Source: Aquatica leii (Eukaryota; Arthropoda; Insecta; Coleoptera; Lampyridae). From it: a stretch of DNA of 64,000 nucleotides. The translations under genes were made by a program, and so were the position numbers. Position 1 is the stretch's first letter. The number at the start of each line of letters is the position of its first letter. Location of the stretch: positions 124,242,895-124,306,894 of the forward strand of contig CM069434.1 in the NCBI GenBank assembly GCA_035610365.1, given 5' to 3'. Positions 1 through 9,989 of the stretch are shown one piece after another. Below the pieces are notes generated by a model. The model saw nothing but the letters and a program-made list of their open reading frames with translations. It did not search any database and was not told the DNA's origin.

Positions 1-770
1 GATGTTTTATTAATTAAAAGTTTTTGGCGAAGAAATAAACTATTAAGTAAGTTTAAATTTTGTTTTTTTATTAAACGGTTCAAGATCTACAATAAATGAA
101 TTGCAAACAAATAAGTCATGATCACTGTTTCTTTTTTGCAGCTTTGACACTTACAGCTTAGATTTGATTATAATACTGGGAATTAATTAGAGCGTTCCTA
201 AAATTATAGATTATATATTTGCTTAACATTACCTGTCACAGCTGTAGAAGCTAAAAACTTAAGATTAAATATTACCCAAGAAAGGTTATCTACTCTAGAT
301 ATAATAACTATCGAAAATGAACGACATTGACATAGATATGAACATATTCGTAGGAAAAAAAAATTAAAAATACTAGTTATTTTTGGTTTGTTGATAATTT
401 AATGGGATACTATACATTAGTAAAAGTGGACAAACACGAAAGTTTTCTTTATTTTAAGATTAAATAACTGTTTTTATATTAGGTATGTCGTTTTATTGTG
501 TATAGAAATCCAAAAGATTAAATCACGACTAATTACTGAGATCCAAATTTTATGACAGTTGTAACTAACTACAATCAACTTGAGAATGGAATGACTTAAA
601 AACTGCAAAAAGATTCTTTTAAAATTTAAACGTTATGAATTTTTTTTTAATTACTAGTTATATAGGCTTTCATTATTACGTATAATAGTAGGTTATGAAG
701 TAGCACTTTTTTAACCGCTTAACTTTTTTTAATTTTATTATTAACTACTAGTTAGTTAAGAACATACATA
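1..770. other. AT-rich flank, no gene seen
   Basis: AT-rich sequence with no reading frame that resembles a known protein and no clear repeat of other parts of the window. Its last four bases (CATA, 767-770) are the left target-site duplication of the LTR element that follows. Confidence 0.6.
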
Positions 771-970
771 AGTTATATTCAAGGACTTGCAGACGTCGCA
801 AGAGATAATATAACTATTTCCTTTTAGATAACATAGTTTATAAATACTGTAATTATGAATCAAAATAGGAGACTAGTTTTTGCTACCAATGTAACAACGT
901 TGATAAAATTATTGTTCAAATAAAAATAAATCTTTTTAAAAACAAATTATTTGATAATTCAAATAAAACT
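771..970 (+). repeat. 5' LTR of the gypsy-type element
   Basis: 200 bp, beginning AGTTATATT and ending AATAAAACT, matching 4117-4316 base for base by eye. Gypsy-group LTRs often begin AGT rather than TG. The AATAAA-type signals in the right half could serve polyadenylation. I did not find a decisive promoter motif. Confidence 0.93.
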
Positions 971-987
971 GGCGCAGTCGGTAGGAT
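970..987 (+). promoter_or_regulatory. Primer-binding site (tRNA-Ser type)
   Basis: TGGCGCAGTCGGTAGGAT starts at the last base of the 5' LTR. The same kind of site is known from the Drosophila 17.6/297 gypsy group, where the 3' end of tRNA-Ser primes minus-strand DNA synthesis. Position and sequence together make this call strong. Confidence 0.88.
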
Positions 988-1136
988 TCCGAAAAGATTA
1001 ATTATTAATCGAAACGGAAAAGTTTACACGGTCAAGTGTCGAAAAAAAGTGTTTATCGTAAACAGTGACGTGGCCGGCGAATTTCAATTCCTTAGTAAAC
1101 GAAGAATAACTCAGAACAACCCTCCAAGTCAACGAC

Positions 1137-1301
1137 GAGTGTAAGCCCGCAACGTAGCCCAAATCAACCACAACAAGGTGCATCGCAGCATCGGTCGAAG
1201 GAAAACATCAACGGCAAACACCCAAGGAAAACACCAAGTGCGAGTCCCGCAACGCAACCAAGGTGACCACAACCAGGTGCATCGCAGCATCGGTCGAAGG
1301 A
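1137..1301 (+). repeat. 99-bp direct repeat in the untranslated leader
   Basis: The 27-bp block that starts AGGTGCATCGCAGCATCGG occurs at 1176-1202 and again at 1275-1301. Both copies are preceded by related CCCGCAACG...CCACAAC sequence, giving a period of 99 bp. It lies between primer site and gag, where packaging or translation signals sit in gypsy elements. Role unknown. Confidence 0.75.
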
Positions 1302-1506
1302 TACGTCAACAGACAACGCACACAATAAAAAGGTAGGAAAGCTAGTTCTCACATTGTTATTTTAACAAATAAGGTACTTCCTTAAAATATTTTGTTATAT
1401 CCTCCATTAATTGGAAATTGCTTTTGCAAATTTATATAATAATAAAAACACCAAAACGGACGATCTAGTTGAATCATTAGACTCGTTAACGTTAGAAGCG
1501 GAAGAC

Positions 1507-1798
1507 ATGGCAAACCCACCTGTCAATTATCAATTATTATTCAAAATAGAATTAGATACGATACCGTTATTTGATGGTAAAGATACTCAAATAAATGCTT
1601 TTTGTTTAACATGTGAAAATATATACACACGTTACCAAAATATACCCGAAGTACAAACCGTAATTAGAGCCGCAATATTTTCTAAATTTATAGGTAGAGC
1701 GTCAGAAATTTTGTCACCACGCGACGATTTATCTGATTGGCCCCAAATTAAAAACGCGATAATCGAACACTTTTCGGATGCTAGAGATTTAGAACAAT
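1507..1798 (+). pseudogene. gag: gag, N-terminal part, interrupted
   Basis: Capsid-precursor fragment of the LTR element. The frame is open from about 1411, but the first ATG in a good context is at 1507 (protein begins MANPPVNYQ), giving about 97 residues before interruption. The pattern of hydrophobic helices and the segment FDGKDTQINAF resemble gag proteins of the 17.6/gypsy group, in which capsid assembles around the RNA in the cytoplasm. At 1798 the frame leaves gag within ...DLEQ and enters the nested DNA element; gag resumes near 2775. The inserted DNA adds stops, so no full gag can be made. Confidence 0.8.
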
Positions 1799-2132
1799 GG
1801 GACGTTTCCATTGACGTCACAATATGGCGCGCAAACAGCTGTTCATGGGGTAAACAAAGCAAATTCATGCAATGTGTTAGTTGAGATAGTGTTGCTTGCG
1901 ACAGAAAAAAACTAATTTGAGGTGTCATTGCATTGTTGAGTAAAGCAAAGCGTATGTGTCGGTGTAAATAAATAGACATTTCAGGTAAACAAGACAGTTA
2001 AAGTGTAATTTCATGTGTAATATCATTACTTAAGTTCAGTTTGATTTTACAAGGAACTGTAAACACGTAAGATTTACACATTTTTAACTTTATTATTGTT
2101 ACCTATCATTGTAAATTTTTTTCTAGGTAATC

Positions 2133-2423
2133 ATGAGAAGTCAGTATTTTCAAAATCTGTCTGATCAAAATAAGATGATCAGTTATCTTGAAAAAATTAA
2201 ATTAATAGGGGACCAGTATCTTTATTGTCTGACTTCCCAAGATTTTACTAACGACTTTAATAATGTGCCACAAATTAGAAAAGAAGATATAAGTGAATAT
2301 TTGCTTCTTAGAGCAAGTCCATTTACCCAGGAGGCAATAAAATGTCATAAGAGTTTGGCAGCATATGCACAAGTAGTGTGCAACTGGGTTAAATATATAA
2401 GAACTGTTAATTGTTATTTTTGA
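2133..2423 (+). pseudogene. N-terminal fragment of a transposon-associated protein (KSLxAY motif)
   Basis: Open frame of 96 residues starting at ATG. Residues 50-90 (QIRKEDISEYLLLR...KCHKSLAAYAQ...NWVKYI) recall a conserved block, often written KSLEAYxxFxxGWV, that I associate with multicopy arthropod and cnidarian proteins related to the P2X7 intracellular-domain or SWIM-containing families. That assignment is from memory of the motif only. The frame ends soon after the block, as expected for a first exon or a deletion breakpoint. It points toward the THAP fragment on the other strand. It is inside the nested DNA element, so it is transposon cargo and not a host gene. Confidence 0.5.
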
Positions 2424-2701
2424 AGCAGTTAAATCACAACGATGTAGTGAATGTAGAGAAGCTTGGCGTCTTCTAACACGTTCTTCTATTACTCTGCCTC
2501 TGTTGTCACTTTCAGATGGTAGTGCAAAATATTTTTTTTCCAATCCCTCATGCTATTGTTGCTACAGCCAACTACTGGACAATGGTGTGGCACATTGTTA
2601 GTAATGCATAAGCTAATGTAACATTTCGTTTTTCTTCTTACTTTTTGTAACGAATTCCAACTAGAAATTCCAAACAGTATATCTCTCAACACAGCTGTCA
2701 A
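2420..2701 (-). pseudogene. THAP zinc-finger fragment of a P-like transposase gene
   Basis: On the minus strand the frame from 2701 contains CPVVGCSNNS, the C-x-x-x-x-C start of a THAP DNA-binding domain. After a one-base frame change near 2540 it continues with YFALPSESDNRGRVIEE and VRRRQASLHSLHRCD, matching the rest of the THAP fold (the F.LP block, the basic helix, then the second zinc-ligand region). THAP domains bind the ends of P-type transposons. Only this N-terminal part remains; the catalytic domain is absent. It faces the plus-strand fragment at 2133-2423, so two first exons converge in a deleted core. Confidence 0.68.
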
Positions 2702-2774
2702 TCTTTGTTTACCCCAACAGCAGACATATTGCTTCTCCCACTTCTAGTTCGTGACGTCACGTGGAAATGAGCAA

Positions 2775-3560
2775 TTAACAGTTGAGTTTAATAATATTAA
2801 AATTAATAAATCGGAAAATTTAGTTGAATACGGACATAGGATAAGAACCTCTTTAGGCAAATTAATAGCAAAATTAAATTTATCAGAATTAACGAATAAA
2901 CCTATTAGACAAGAAATTCTTATTGCTAACGCTTTAGATAGATTTTTAGTTACAATCCCGTACCAAATAGCAATGCAAATTCGTTCAAGAAAACCAAATA
3001 CTTTAGAACAAGCTATAACATATGCTCAAGACGAATTAAATTTTGTACAAAGATCAAATCAATCACACGTAAATTCATTTAATACAAACAGTAAAATATT
3101 TTCAAGACAACCACAAACGAATCCAGTTCCAAAAAATATTTCTAATTATAAAAACTTCAATCAACCACCCCAACCACAAATTAATCCATTTTTAACAAAT
3201 GCTTCCAATCATAGATTTTCAAATCAAACTTATCGACCCCAATTTCAACAAAACCAATTTCAATTTAAACAATTTTATAAACCACCTTCAAATGTGTTTA
3301 AACCTAACCAAAATATTAACTTACCAAAACCCACTCCAATGTCAGGAATTTCGAGTATAAAAAATTATTTTCACGAAATTAATCCCGAATCCGTGATTTT
3401 TGACGAAGAAACTAATCAGTATTACGCCCCTGTCAATTTAGAACAATTTGACCAAAATAACCCCGAACAAATTACAAATGACGAAATAATTAACGAATAT
3501 GACGAAACTGAACCGGAGGTAAATTTTTTAGAAACTTCCTTAACAACCGCATCAAGCTGA
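2775..3560 (+). pseudogene. gag: gag, C-terminal part
   Basis: Continuation of gag after the nested element. It begins LTVEFNNIKINK and runs about 260 residues to TGA at 3558-3560. The first third (ENLVEYGHRIRTSLGKL, then NALDRFLVTIPYQIAMQIR) has the helical capsid pattern of gypsy-group gag. The remainder is rich in Asn, Gln, Phe and Pro and lacks a CCHC knuckle, which is also true of several errantivirus gag proteins. The acidic tail (NDEIINEYDETEPEVNF) overlaps the protease frame, suggesting the usual frameshift into pol. Without the nested insertion this would be the bulk of gag. Confidence 0.8.
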
Positions 3561-3564
3561 CACA

Positions 3565-4159
3565 ACATTTACCCTACATTAAATTAAATAACCCACCTTT
3601 AAAAATTTTGATCGATACAGGTAGTGAAATTAGTATTATTGACCCTAGAATAATTTCAAAATATTATCCAAATTCTACTAAACCAGTAAATATAAAAATA
3701 AATACCGCGAATGGAATTACTACAATGAAAACTTTGGCAACCGTACCATGTTTTGACGAATTTAAAGCTTCAGGAAATTTTAAATTCATTGTTAAAGAAA
3801 TGAATTTACCCAATATTTCAGAAATAAATTTTGAAAATATTATTGTTAATTATAAAAGTTTTAAATTAAGTAAAACTAATTTAGATAAAAATCTTAAAAA
3901 GCAAATTATGCAAGAAACATTAGTACAGTTAAAGGAAATACCATTATCAATTCAATTTTCTCACTATTTACTGATTTTTCTTGTAATAATAATAGTTGTC
4001 TTTGTATTGTATAAGTATAGAGTTAAGATAAGAAATAAATGTAAAATAAACAGGTCGACTTCCTCTTTACCTAACAATGATAAGCCTGAGGACAGTCTTT
4101 TAACTCGCCCCGGAAGAGTTATATTCAAGGACTTGCAGACGTCGCAAGAGATAATATAA
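3565..4159 (+). pseudogene. Protease start fused by deletion to an envelope-like C-terminus
   Basis: The frame overlaps the end of gag and carries the aspartic protease active site IDTGSEISIID about 15 residues in, followed by a partial protease body up to roughly FKFIVK. It then changes character: a coiled, charged stretch (SKTNLDKNLKKQ) leads to a hydrophobic membrane segment (LLIFLVIIIVVFVLY, near 3965-4010) and a basic cytoplasmic tail ending just inside the 3' LTR. That tail matches the layout of errantivirus envelope C-termini. A single internal deletion removed the rest of protease, all of reverse transcriptase, RNase H and integrase, and most of env, yet left one open frame. No enzymatic or fusion function is expected. 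Confidence 0.78.
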
Positions 4160-4316
4160 CTATTTCCTTTTAGATAACATAGTTTATAAATACTGTAATT
4201 ATGAATCAAAATAGGAGACTAGTTTTTGCTACCAATGTAACAACGTTGATAAAATTATTGTTCAAATAAAAATAAATCTTTTTAAAAACAAATTATTTGA
4301 TAATTCAAATAAAACT
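4117..4316 (+). repeat. 3' LTR of the gypsy-type element
   Basis: 200 bp, matching the 5' LTR without a difference that I can see. Followed at 4317-4320 by CATA, the right copy of the target-site duplication. The env-like frame runs about 40 bp into this LTR. Confidence 0.93.
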
Positions 4317-5342
4317 CATATAATTAAGTTAAACGATTTATATAACGTTTATTCCGAGTAATTGCTAGTTTACAAAACTAATACAAAAACTAGTGAAATC
4401 TTACATTCTACACCCTTATATAACATGCATTATCGTATTGTTCCCAGACCTTACTCTTAACCTCGCTTATCGTTTGGACCATTATTTACTTTATCTAATT
4501 TATACTAATTCTAAGATGATTTGGTTACAATCTTCTGTTATTTATAACGTCTAGACTTTATTAGGATAAAACATAAAATATGAGAGGGTTACTTTAACTT
4601 AATTATATTTATATTTTTCGATAATTCTATAAGTTTTTTTAAAATAAAGCTTACAAAATTGACAACCAGAAGCAATAGGTTTTATCATTGGTTTTATTTA
4701 ATGTTATTTAAAGAATTAAAATCGTTCATTAAATAAATTAATTTGTTTTTAAACATGTAAGTTATTTGAAGTTTGCGCTTAATTAAATGTGAATATTACG
4801 TAATTAAATATATTTTAGATATAATCAATGCTTAAAGAAATAATGTTTTTAAATAAGTTTAGTAATTTTAGCAAAAAACTTACGTTATCTATTCATTTTT
4901 GTATTGTAAATCACAATTACGTCAAAATTAATTTTATTAAGCTAGTAACATAAAGAAAATAAGATACTAACTTTATTTTTAATTTGAAATTAATATCTTG
5001 AATTTTAAATTTGATTTAGTAACAGCTTAAAAAAGTTTTAATAATTCGATAGTAGTGGAAAAATAATGTATATATAATCTATCAACGTTAGTTAGAAATT
5101 GATAGAACTATAAATTTAGTGTAATTGTTTGTAAAATCTATAAACATCTAACTAGCACTGTTTTTAGGCTATATGTACCCTTTTGTTTTGTATCTAATTT
5201 TAAACCACATCACTCATTCGTATTGAAACTTTGCAACTAAAAAGAAATTAAAATGACTTGATATATTTTATACAGCATTAGTAGCTATACCAATCTATAT
5301 TAGCATTTCTTATACATATCTCTTAAAGATGTATAGGTATAC
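4317..5342. other. AT-rich intergenic DNA, nothing recognised
   Basis: About 1 kb of AT-rich sequence. I see no protein-like frame, no tandem repeat and no recognisable transposon end. Presumably old genomic DNA between two insertions. Confidence 0.55.
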
Positions 5343-5559
5343 ATATAGACCAGTGGTTTCCAATTTTTTTTGGTCCACAGACCTCTTTTCATAGTCATAA
5401 CGTGGCCACGAACCACTGAGTGAAAAATCTACATAAATGCATAATAGAAAAATTACAAACTTTGATGTCTTGAATGGTAAATGGTGACGTAAAAATAAAA
5501 TATAAATAAAACATTTTGTTGAAAAAGTATTTATTGAAATTATAACTTTTGTTTTAAAA

Positions 5560-7380
5560 TACAAATTTTTTTTTTAATGACTTAGATATATCTGATGGGA
5601 TGTTATCTGGCTCAATGTTTGTGAGTAGCAACCGCAAATCCCCACGAGTACTAATTTCTAGTCGGTTTCTTTTTTTTGTGATGAGGCTCATAACGGCACT
5701 AAATCCACGTCCTAACAAATAGGAAGACGGAAAAACAATCAACAGCTTCTGTACAATAACCCATAATGCTGGATATAAAATTGGGATCTATTTTTGTAAC
5801 TAGAAGTCATTGTATCCTTGTTTAAACATTGGTTTCAGCTTCTCATTTGTGGATAATTAAATAAATTGCTCCTGTATTAGTATGTATTCATCTGTATTTG
5901 TGCTTTGAGTGTGACTACTTGCAAAATGATTCAACACTCAGTTGAGAATTCCAGGTAAACAATGTCTTCAAATCTACACTTTTAGCTTTGAATAAATTGA
6001 ATGTGTCACCTTGTAGTTAAAAATTAGTCTCTGGTAAATAAATTAGTCACATAAGCGATGTCCTTTTTTGAGATATATAAGCAGATCATTGTCTTTACTC
6101 TTCAGGAATTCCAACACTGAATGAAAGAGCGAATAGAAGCAATTTAAACATGCACTTTTAGATAACCAACGTACTTTTGTGTTAAGTAGTAAACCAGGGG
6201 TGAGCAACCTTTTTTATCAACGGGCCAATTAAAATTTTGAAATTTTTTGACGGGCTGCACACAAATTAACATTTATTAATAATTTATAAAGCGTTATTTA
6301 TAGGTATAATAAACATTAGAATAAAAAAACACGAAATTTGAAAAAAAACATTAAGATTTCATAAATTTTAATACAATAAAAGAAGAAACGAATAAAAAAA
6401 CGAATTCGGGAGAAAGTCTGTAATATAAATAAAATAAGTTCAATTTTCAAAATGCTTGGCGGGCCACATAATTATGTTCGACGGGCCGCAAGCGGCCCGC
6501 GGGCCGCGGGTTGCTCACCCCTGTAGTAAACGATTATAGTCATCATCATTTTTCAAACAAAGTTGAGCAAATAATCTCTCATTTAAGGCATTCGGTTTGA
6601 TTTTATTAACTGCTCTAATGACAATGTAGTGGTTTATGCAAACATTCGCTAAAGTTTTTTGCGACCAAATGATGTCGATGTTGTCCTACCATTGCCCGAG
6701 CATCGTCAGTGGCAACGGAGATGATATTAGTCAAGGGTATAGCTTTTATATCAAAAAATCTTTTTAATTCCCTAAATAACGTTTCACTTTTCGTGTTAGA
6801 TTCGAAAGTTTAGCAAATAACAATTCTTGGGTACATTTTTGTTCTTTTACAAATCTCACATAAGCTAAAAGTAAAGCTTTTCCTGGTAATGTTGACTCGT
6901 CAAGCTGCATAGAGAATTCAGCTGTTTTAAAGTAGTCATATAAAGAGTTTTCTACATACCGAGCCATTTCGTCGATCTTTCCTCGTACAGTATTATGACT
7001 CAATGGAATTATTTTTATAATATTGAAAACTGGTTTGTTCAACACGTTGCGTATATCCTTACTTACAGCTTGTATAATAACTTCTTCGCCAATAGTGTGC
7101 CAGTGTGCCACTTTCCGGACTTCGCAATCATTAAAGAAATATTGTAAAAAGCACGCAGCCAATCATCATCTCTCTTAGATGTGATCCCTACGAGTTCTTG
7201 CAATGTCGGTGTTTTCAAATATTTTTCATTGATTGTAAAAACGTTAAATCCTAATGTTTTTTCTCACTATAGATCTTTATTGATGGTTCTTTGAGAGCTT
7301 AGACGGTTTCATTGAATCGATAGACATCGTTTTATTACATAGAAGACACATCGGTAAAGTACTATCTCCTGATGACGAAA
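5560..7380 (-). pseudogene. hAT (Buster/ZBED5-like) transposase, degraded
   Basis: Read from 7380 leftward. A BED-type zinc finger lies near 7370-7300 (MCLLCNKTMSIDSMKPSKL...KNH). The central part at 7162-6764 has IKIIPLSHNTVRGKIDEM, then LQLDESTLPGKALLLAYVRF, where LDEST holds the first catalytic Asp of the hAT fold. The C-terminal dimerisation region at 5742-5560 has FPSSYLLGRGFSAVMSLITK and NRLEISTRGDLRLLLTNIEP. These blocks occur in the same order in vertebrate ZBED5 and FAM200 proteins, which derive from Buster transposases. Stops, frameshifts and the nested MITE break the gene. The family cuts and pastes DNA with 8-bp duplications. Confidence 0.85.
6195..6523. mobile_element. Small non-autonomous hAT element (MITE)
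   Basis: 329 bp with perfect 15-bp inverted ends (CAGGGGTGAGCAACC at 6195, GGTTGCTCACCCCTG ending at 6523). The flanking 8-bp TAGTAAAC is exact (6187-6194 and 6524-6531), again of nnnTAnnn form. No coding capacity. The right third is strikingly GC-rich (GGGCCGCAAGCGGCCCGCGG) compared with its AT-rich left part. It sits inside the larger hAT element and is therefore younger. Confidence 0.93.
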
Positions 7381-7922
7381 TAAAGACATATTATATATAT
7401 TTAAAAGAACTTAAACAAGAGTATAGCTTTGCTTAAATAAACTTAAATTAAAAAAAGATAAATTTTATTCAAATATACTTACGTAACTAAACTACGCTAT
7501 TTGCGCAACAATACAAAAATTTATATTTCTTTTTGTCCAAAACTAAGAAAATTTGTTGTATGCAGTTCACATCACGCATCACTTTTTTATAGTTCATATT
7601 ATAGATTAATTGGTGCGGGTATCGGCTCTATTGCGTTCCCGTTTAAACCTGATTCACCGCGATGCATGTTGTTACTTGCATCTCATGCACCTGTGTACAT
7701 TTATGTTTTACTTAGGACGTAAAAATCGCTAATAATTTATTGTTATTTGTTTTAACTTCCATTAAAATGTGTCACCATTTTTTTATTTTATATTAAACCT
7801 TGCGCGGACCCCCTGACGTTCAAAGACCACAAAATCAATTTTAATTTTCTACTGACCCCTTGAATGATTCCGAGGACCTCTAGGGGTTCGTAGGGATCAT
7901 TTTGAGAACCACCGATATAGAC

Positions 7923-9240
7923 AGATATCGATCAGTTTTTTTAACGTTTTCTGGTTTTTAGATTAATTAGTTACACGTAATTTATTAAAACTTTTCTCCT
8001 ATATTTCCTACAGCATAATCGTAATTACGAGAAGTGTCTTATGACTCATACTTGACCGAATAGAAAATTAAAATACTATACTATACTTATTTCACCTAAT
8101 TTTTGCATAATCTTTAGAAAGTCTGTAATGCAAATCTCTATAACGTAGGTTATTTATAACGCCAGCGTACGACGATAACTTAAACGTTCTGTCAGTTTAT
8201 TATGTTTGAGTTTAATTAAATTAACTGTTAATCAAACATTGATTGATTTTAAGTCAAAGAATCTCAATATTATAATGCATAATTGTTCATAACAAGTATT
8301 TGTTAAATATTAAATTGTTTTTTAATTTTATTCCGTAATACAAATAGTATAATTATCTACATTACAAACCTAGCTGAAAAAGTACACAGGGTAGGACCGC
8401 AGTATATTAATTTCAGATCATCCATTCAATAGCCAATGCCTTTCTTGGGTCAAATGACATACTTGTAACTTATAAAATACATGAAAGTTGCGATATTTTG
8501 ATTAAAACAATTATTGTTTAAAATACTTTCCAGTAATACTAAATATAACTCGTGGCACAGGCCATTCCTATGCTACAAATTCAAATTAGTTTATTTTTTC
8601 TAGTCATTGGCGTTTGTTAAGTTTTAACATGTGCAATTACCTAAAAGAAAAACACAAATCATTATGACTATTAAGTAACTACGTACTACCTCTTCTTGAA
8701 ACATATTTTATTTCATATTAAACTCTGTTTCTAGTTCACTGAACTAATCTTGCTACATATTTTGACAGCTGTCTTCAAAATCTCGATATTTTATTTTATT
8801 GGTATTACAGGTATCACTTATTATGCGCGTCTAAGTCAATAAGGACATACGTTTCAACAATCTTAAAGCTTACGTTGTCTACCGATGAGCCATAAGAGAC
8901 CTCTCGCGATTGCGACTATAAATACTGTAGTGTACTCTGTTTATGGTCTATGCGATGTCTTGATTTTCTTTTAATTATTATTATTGTTTATATCTTTTTA
9001 TTTACAAAATCACATTTTCATAACTAATATTATTTGCGTGTGGGTAATGCAGTTTTCTTGAAATAAACGTAAGTTGCAGATTCCTATCTCTAAATGCAAC
9101 TAGGAGAAAAAAAATCTTCATTGCGCTCTAAACTGCAGACTTATACAGTATTTTGTACTGTTTGTTGCTATTGTTTGGTAGTTTTGGCTTATTTATGTTT
9201 GTTACAAATCCGTAAGAACTAGGTAAGCCCAATTTTATTT
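7923..9240. other. AT-rich intergenic DNA, nothing recognised
   Basis: About 1.3 kb without a protein-like frame or obvious repeat. No transposon end could be supported here. Confidence 0.5.
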
Positions 9241-9279
9241 ATATTTAGGGTAATGTAATTTCCCAAACTTTGGTGTACT

Positions 9280-9835
9280 CATTCTTTCTTTGTGTCAAAT
9301 GACGACATAAAAATATTTGTAAATTTTTTACAGCTAATGGGTTATCACAAATTACCACACGAAAAATGTTATTGGAGTTTGGACGAGGATCTAGTACATT
9401 CTTCATTCGCCTCGTTAGCAATGTGCCGGAATCAATTTCAGGACATAAAACGATATATCCATTTAGCTGACAACAGTAATTTAAATAGGAATAATAAAAT
9501 GGCCAAGTTGCGACCACTAATAAATAATTTGAAGCAATGGTTAAACATTTTAGCCACCATTCTTCCAAACAGTTTATCAGAGGCAAACCTGTGCGTTTTG
9601 CCTATAAGAATTGAATGCATTGCACTGGGTTTGCTACTCATTTGATACATATTGTGGCGCCCAAACTTTCTGGATTTATTGCAAACCATTGCAGTTGCTT
9701 CTGACTATACTAACTTTTTTGACAGTTATTTTAGTAGTCATGTCCTGCTACAATTACTAAGAGAAAAGAAATACCGAGTAACTGAAACGATAAGAGACAA
9801 TATGCCCACTTACTACAACTAAACTCTTCAAGAAA
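9280..9835 (+). pseudogene. piggyBac-like transposase fragment
   Basis: The frame from 9292 reads FVNFLQLMGYHKLPHEKCYW, then SLDEDLVHSSFASLAMCRNQF, DIKRYIHLADNSN and MAKLRPLINNLKQW. This is the N-terminal half of the DDE domain of piggyBac-like (PGBD-type) transposases: GY..LP....YWS.D.DL, then RF..I.R..HF.DN, then K.RP. After a frame change the sequence near 9711-9810 still reads YTNFFDSYFSSHVLLQLL and REKKYRVTETIRDN, the later conserved block. The first catalytic Asp region between them is damaged. No TTAA-flanked ends were found. A dead remnant of a cut-and-paste element. Confidence 0.8.
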
Positions 9836-9989
9836 GGATCGAGGATATTTTGAAAGAGTGTACGGCGCAGAGTCTTTACTGCTGTTTATTTGCTGGAACA
9901 ACAATTTAGTTACTATGGCTACAAACTACCCTTCACAATGCTTCAACATTAGTTCTTATTTCACAGAAATGGAAAACAAAGTTTCTGTT

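Larger units (their letters stand above)
1799..2767. mobile_element. Nested non-autonomous DNA transposon with THAP-domain remnant
   Basis: About 970 bp of foreign DNA splitting gag. Its ends are imperfect inverted repeats: the left end has TTTCCATTGACGTCAC, CAATATG and GGGGTAAACAAAG (1805-1857), and the reverse complement of the right end has TTTCCACGTGACGTCAC, CAATATG and GGGGTAAACAAAG (2710-2767). The flanks AGAACAAT (1791-1798) and TGAGCAAT (2768-2775) could be a diverged 8-bp target duplication, which fits P-type (THAP) elements, but six of eight bases is weak. Inside are the starts of two genes facing each other. The two halves of gag join in frame if this DNA is removed. Exact ends are uncertain by a few bases. 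Confidence 0.72.
771..4316 (+). mobile_element. Internally deleted gypsy-type (errantivirus-like) LTR retrotransposon
   Basis: Two 200-bp direct repeats (771-970 and 4117-4316) that I read as identical bound the element. The 4-bp CATA is repeated immediately outside both ends (767-770 and 4317-4320). A primer-binding site beginning TGGCGCAGTCGGTAGG follows the 5' LTR, as in the insect 17.6/297 group that is primed by tRNA-Ser. The interior holds gag, broken by a foreign DNA transposon, then the start of the protease fused to the tail of an envelope-like protein. Reverse transcriptase, RNase H, integrase and most of env are missing, so the copy cannot move by itself. Identical LTRs imply recent insertion; a helper element elsewhere in the genome presumably supplied the enzymes. 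Confidence 0.93.
5351..7914 (-). mobile_element. hAT transposon, Buster/ZBED5-like, complete but decayed
   Basis: The element starts CAGTGGTTTCC at 5351 and ends ...GAGAACCACCG at 7914, a short inverted repeat typical of hAT elements. The 8-bp ATATAGAC is repeated exactly outside both ends (5343-5350 and 7915-7922) and fits the nnnTAnnn target pattern described for Buster-type hAT elements. Sequence related to the GGTCCACRGACC / GGACCCC subterminal block is present at both ends. It carries a degraded transposase on the minus strand and a nested 329-bp MITE at 6195-6523. Confidence 0.9.

Noticed and set aside
998..1352. Minus-strand frames over the leader of the LTR element
   Set aside because: They are antisense to the leader and reflect the 99-bp direct repeat. 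No similarity to known proteins.
1813..2760. GACGTCAC at 1813-1820 and 2753-2760 as an 8-bp target duplication of the nested element
   Set aside because: The two octamers lie inside the aligned inverted ends (GACGTCAC is its own near-palindrome), and gag does not resume until about 2775, so the true ends are farther out.
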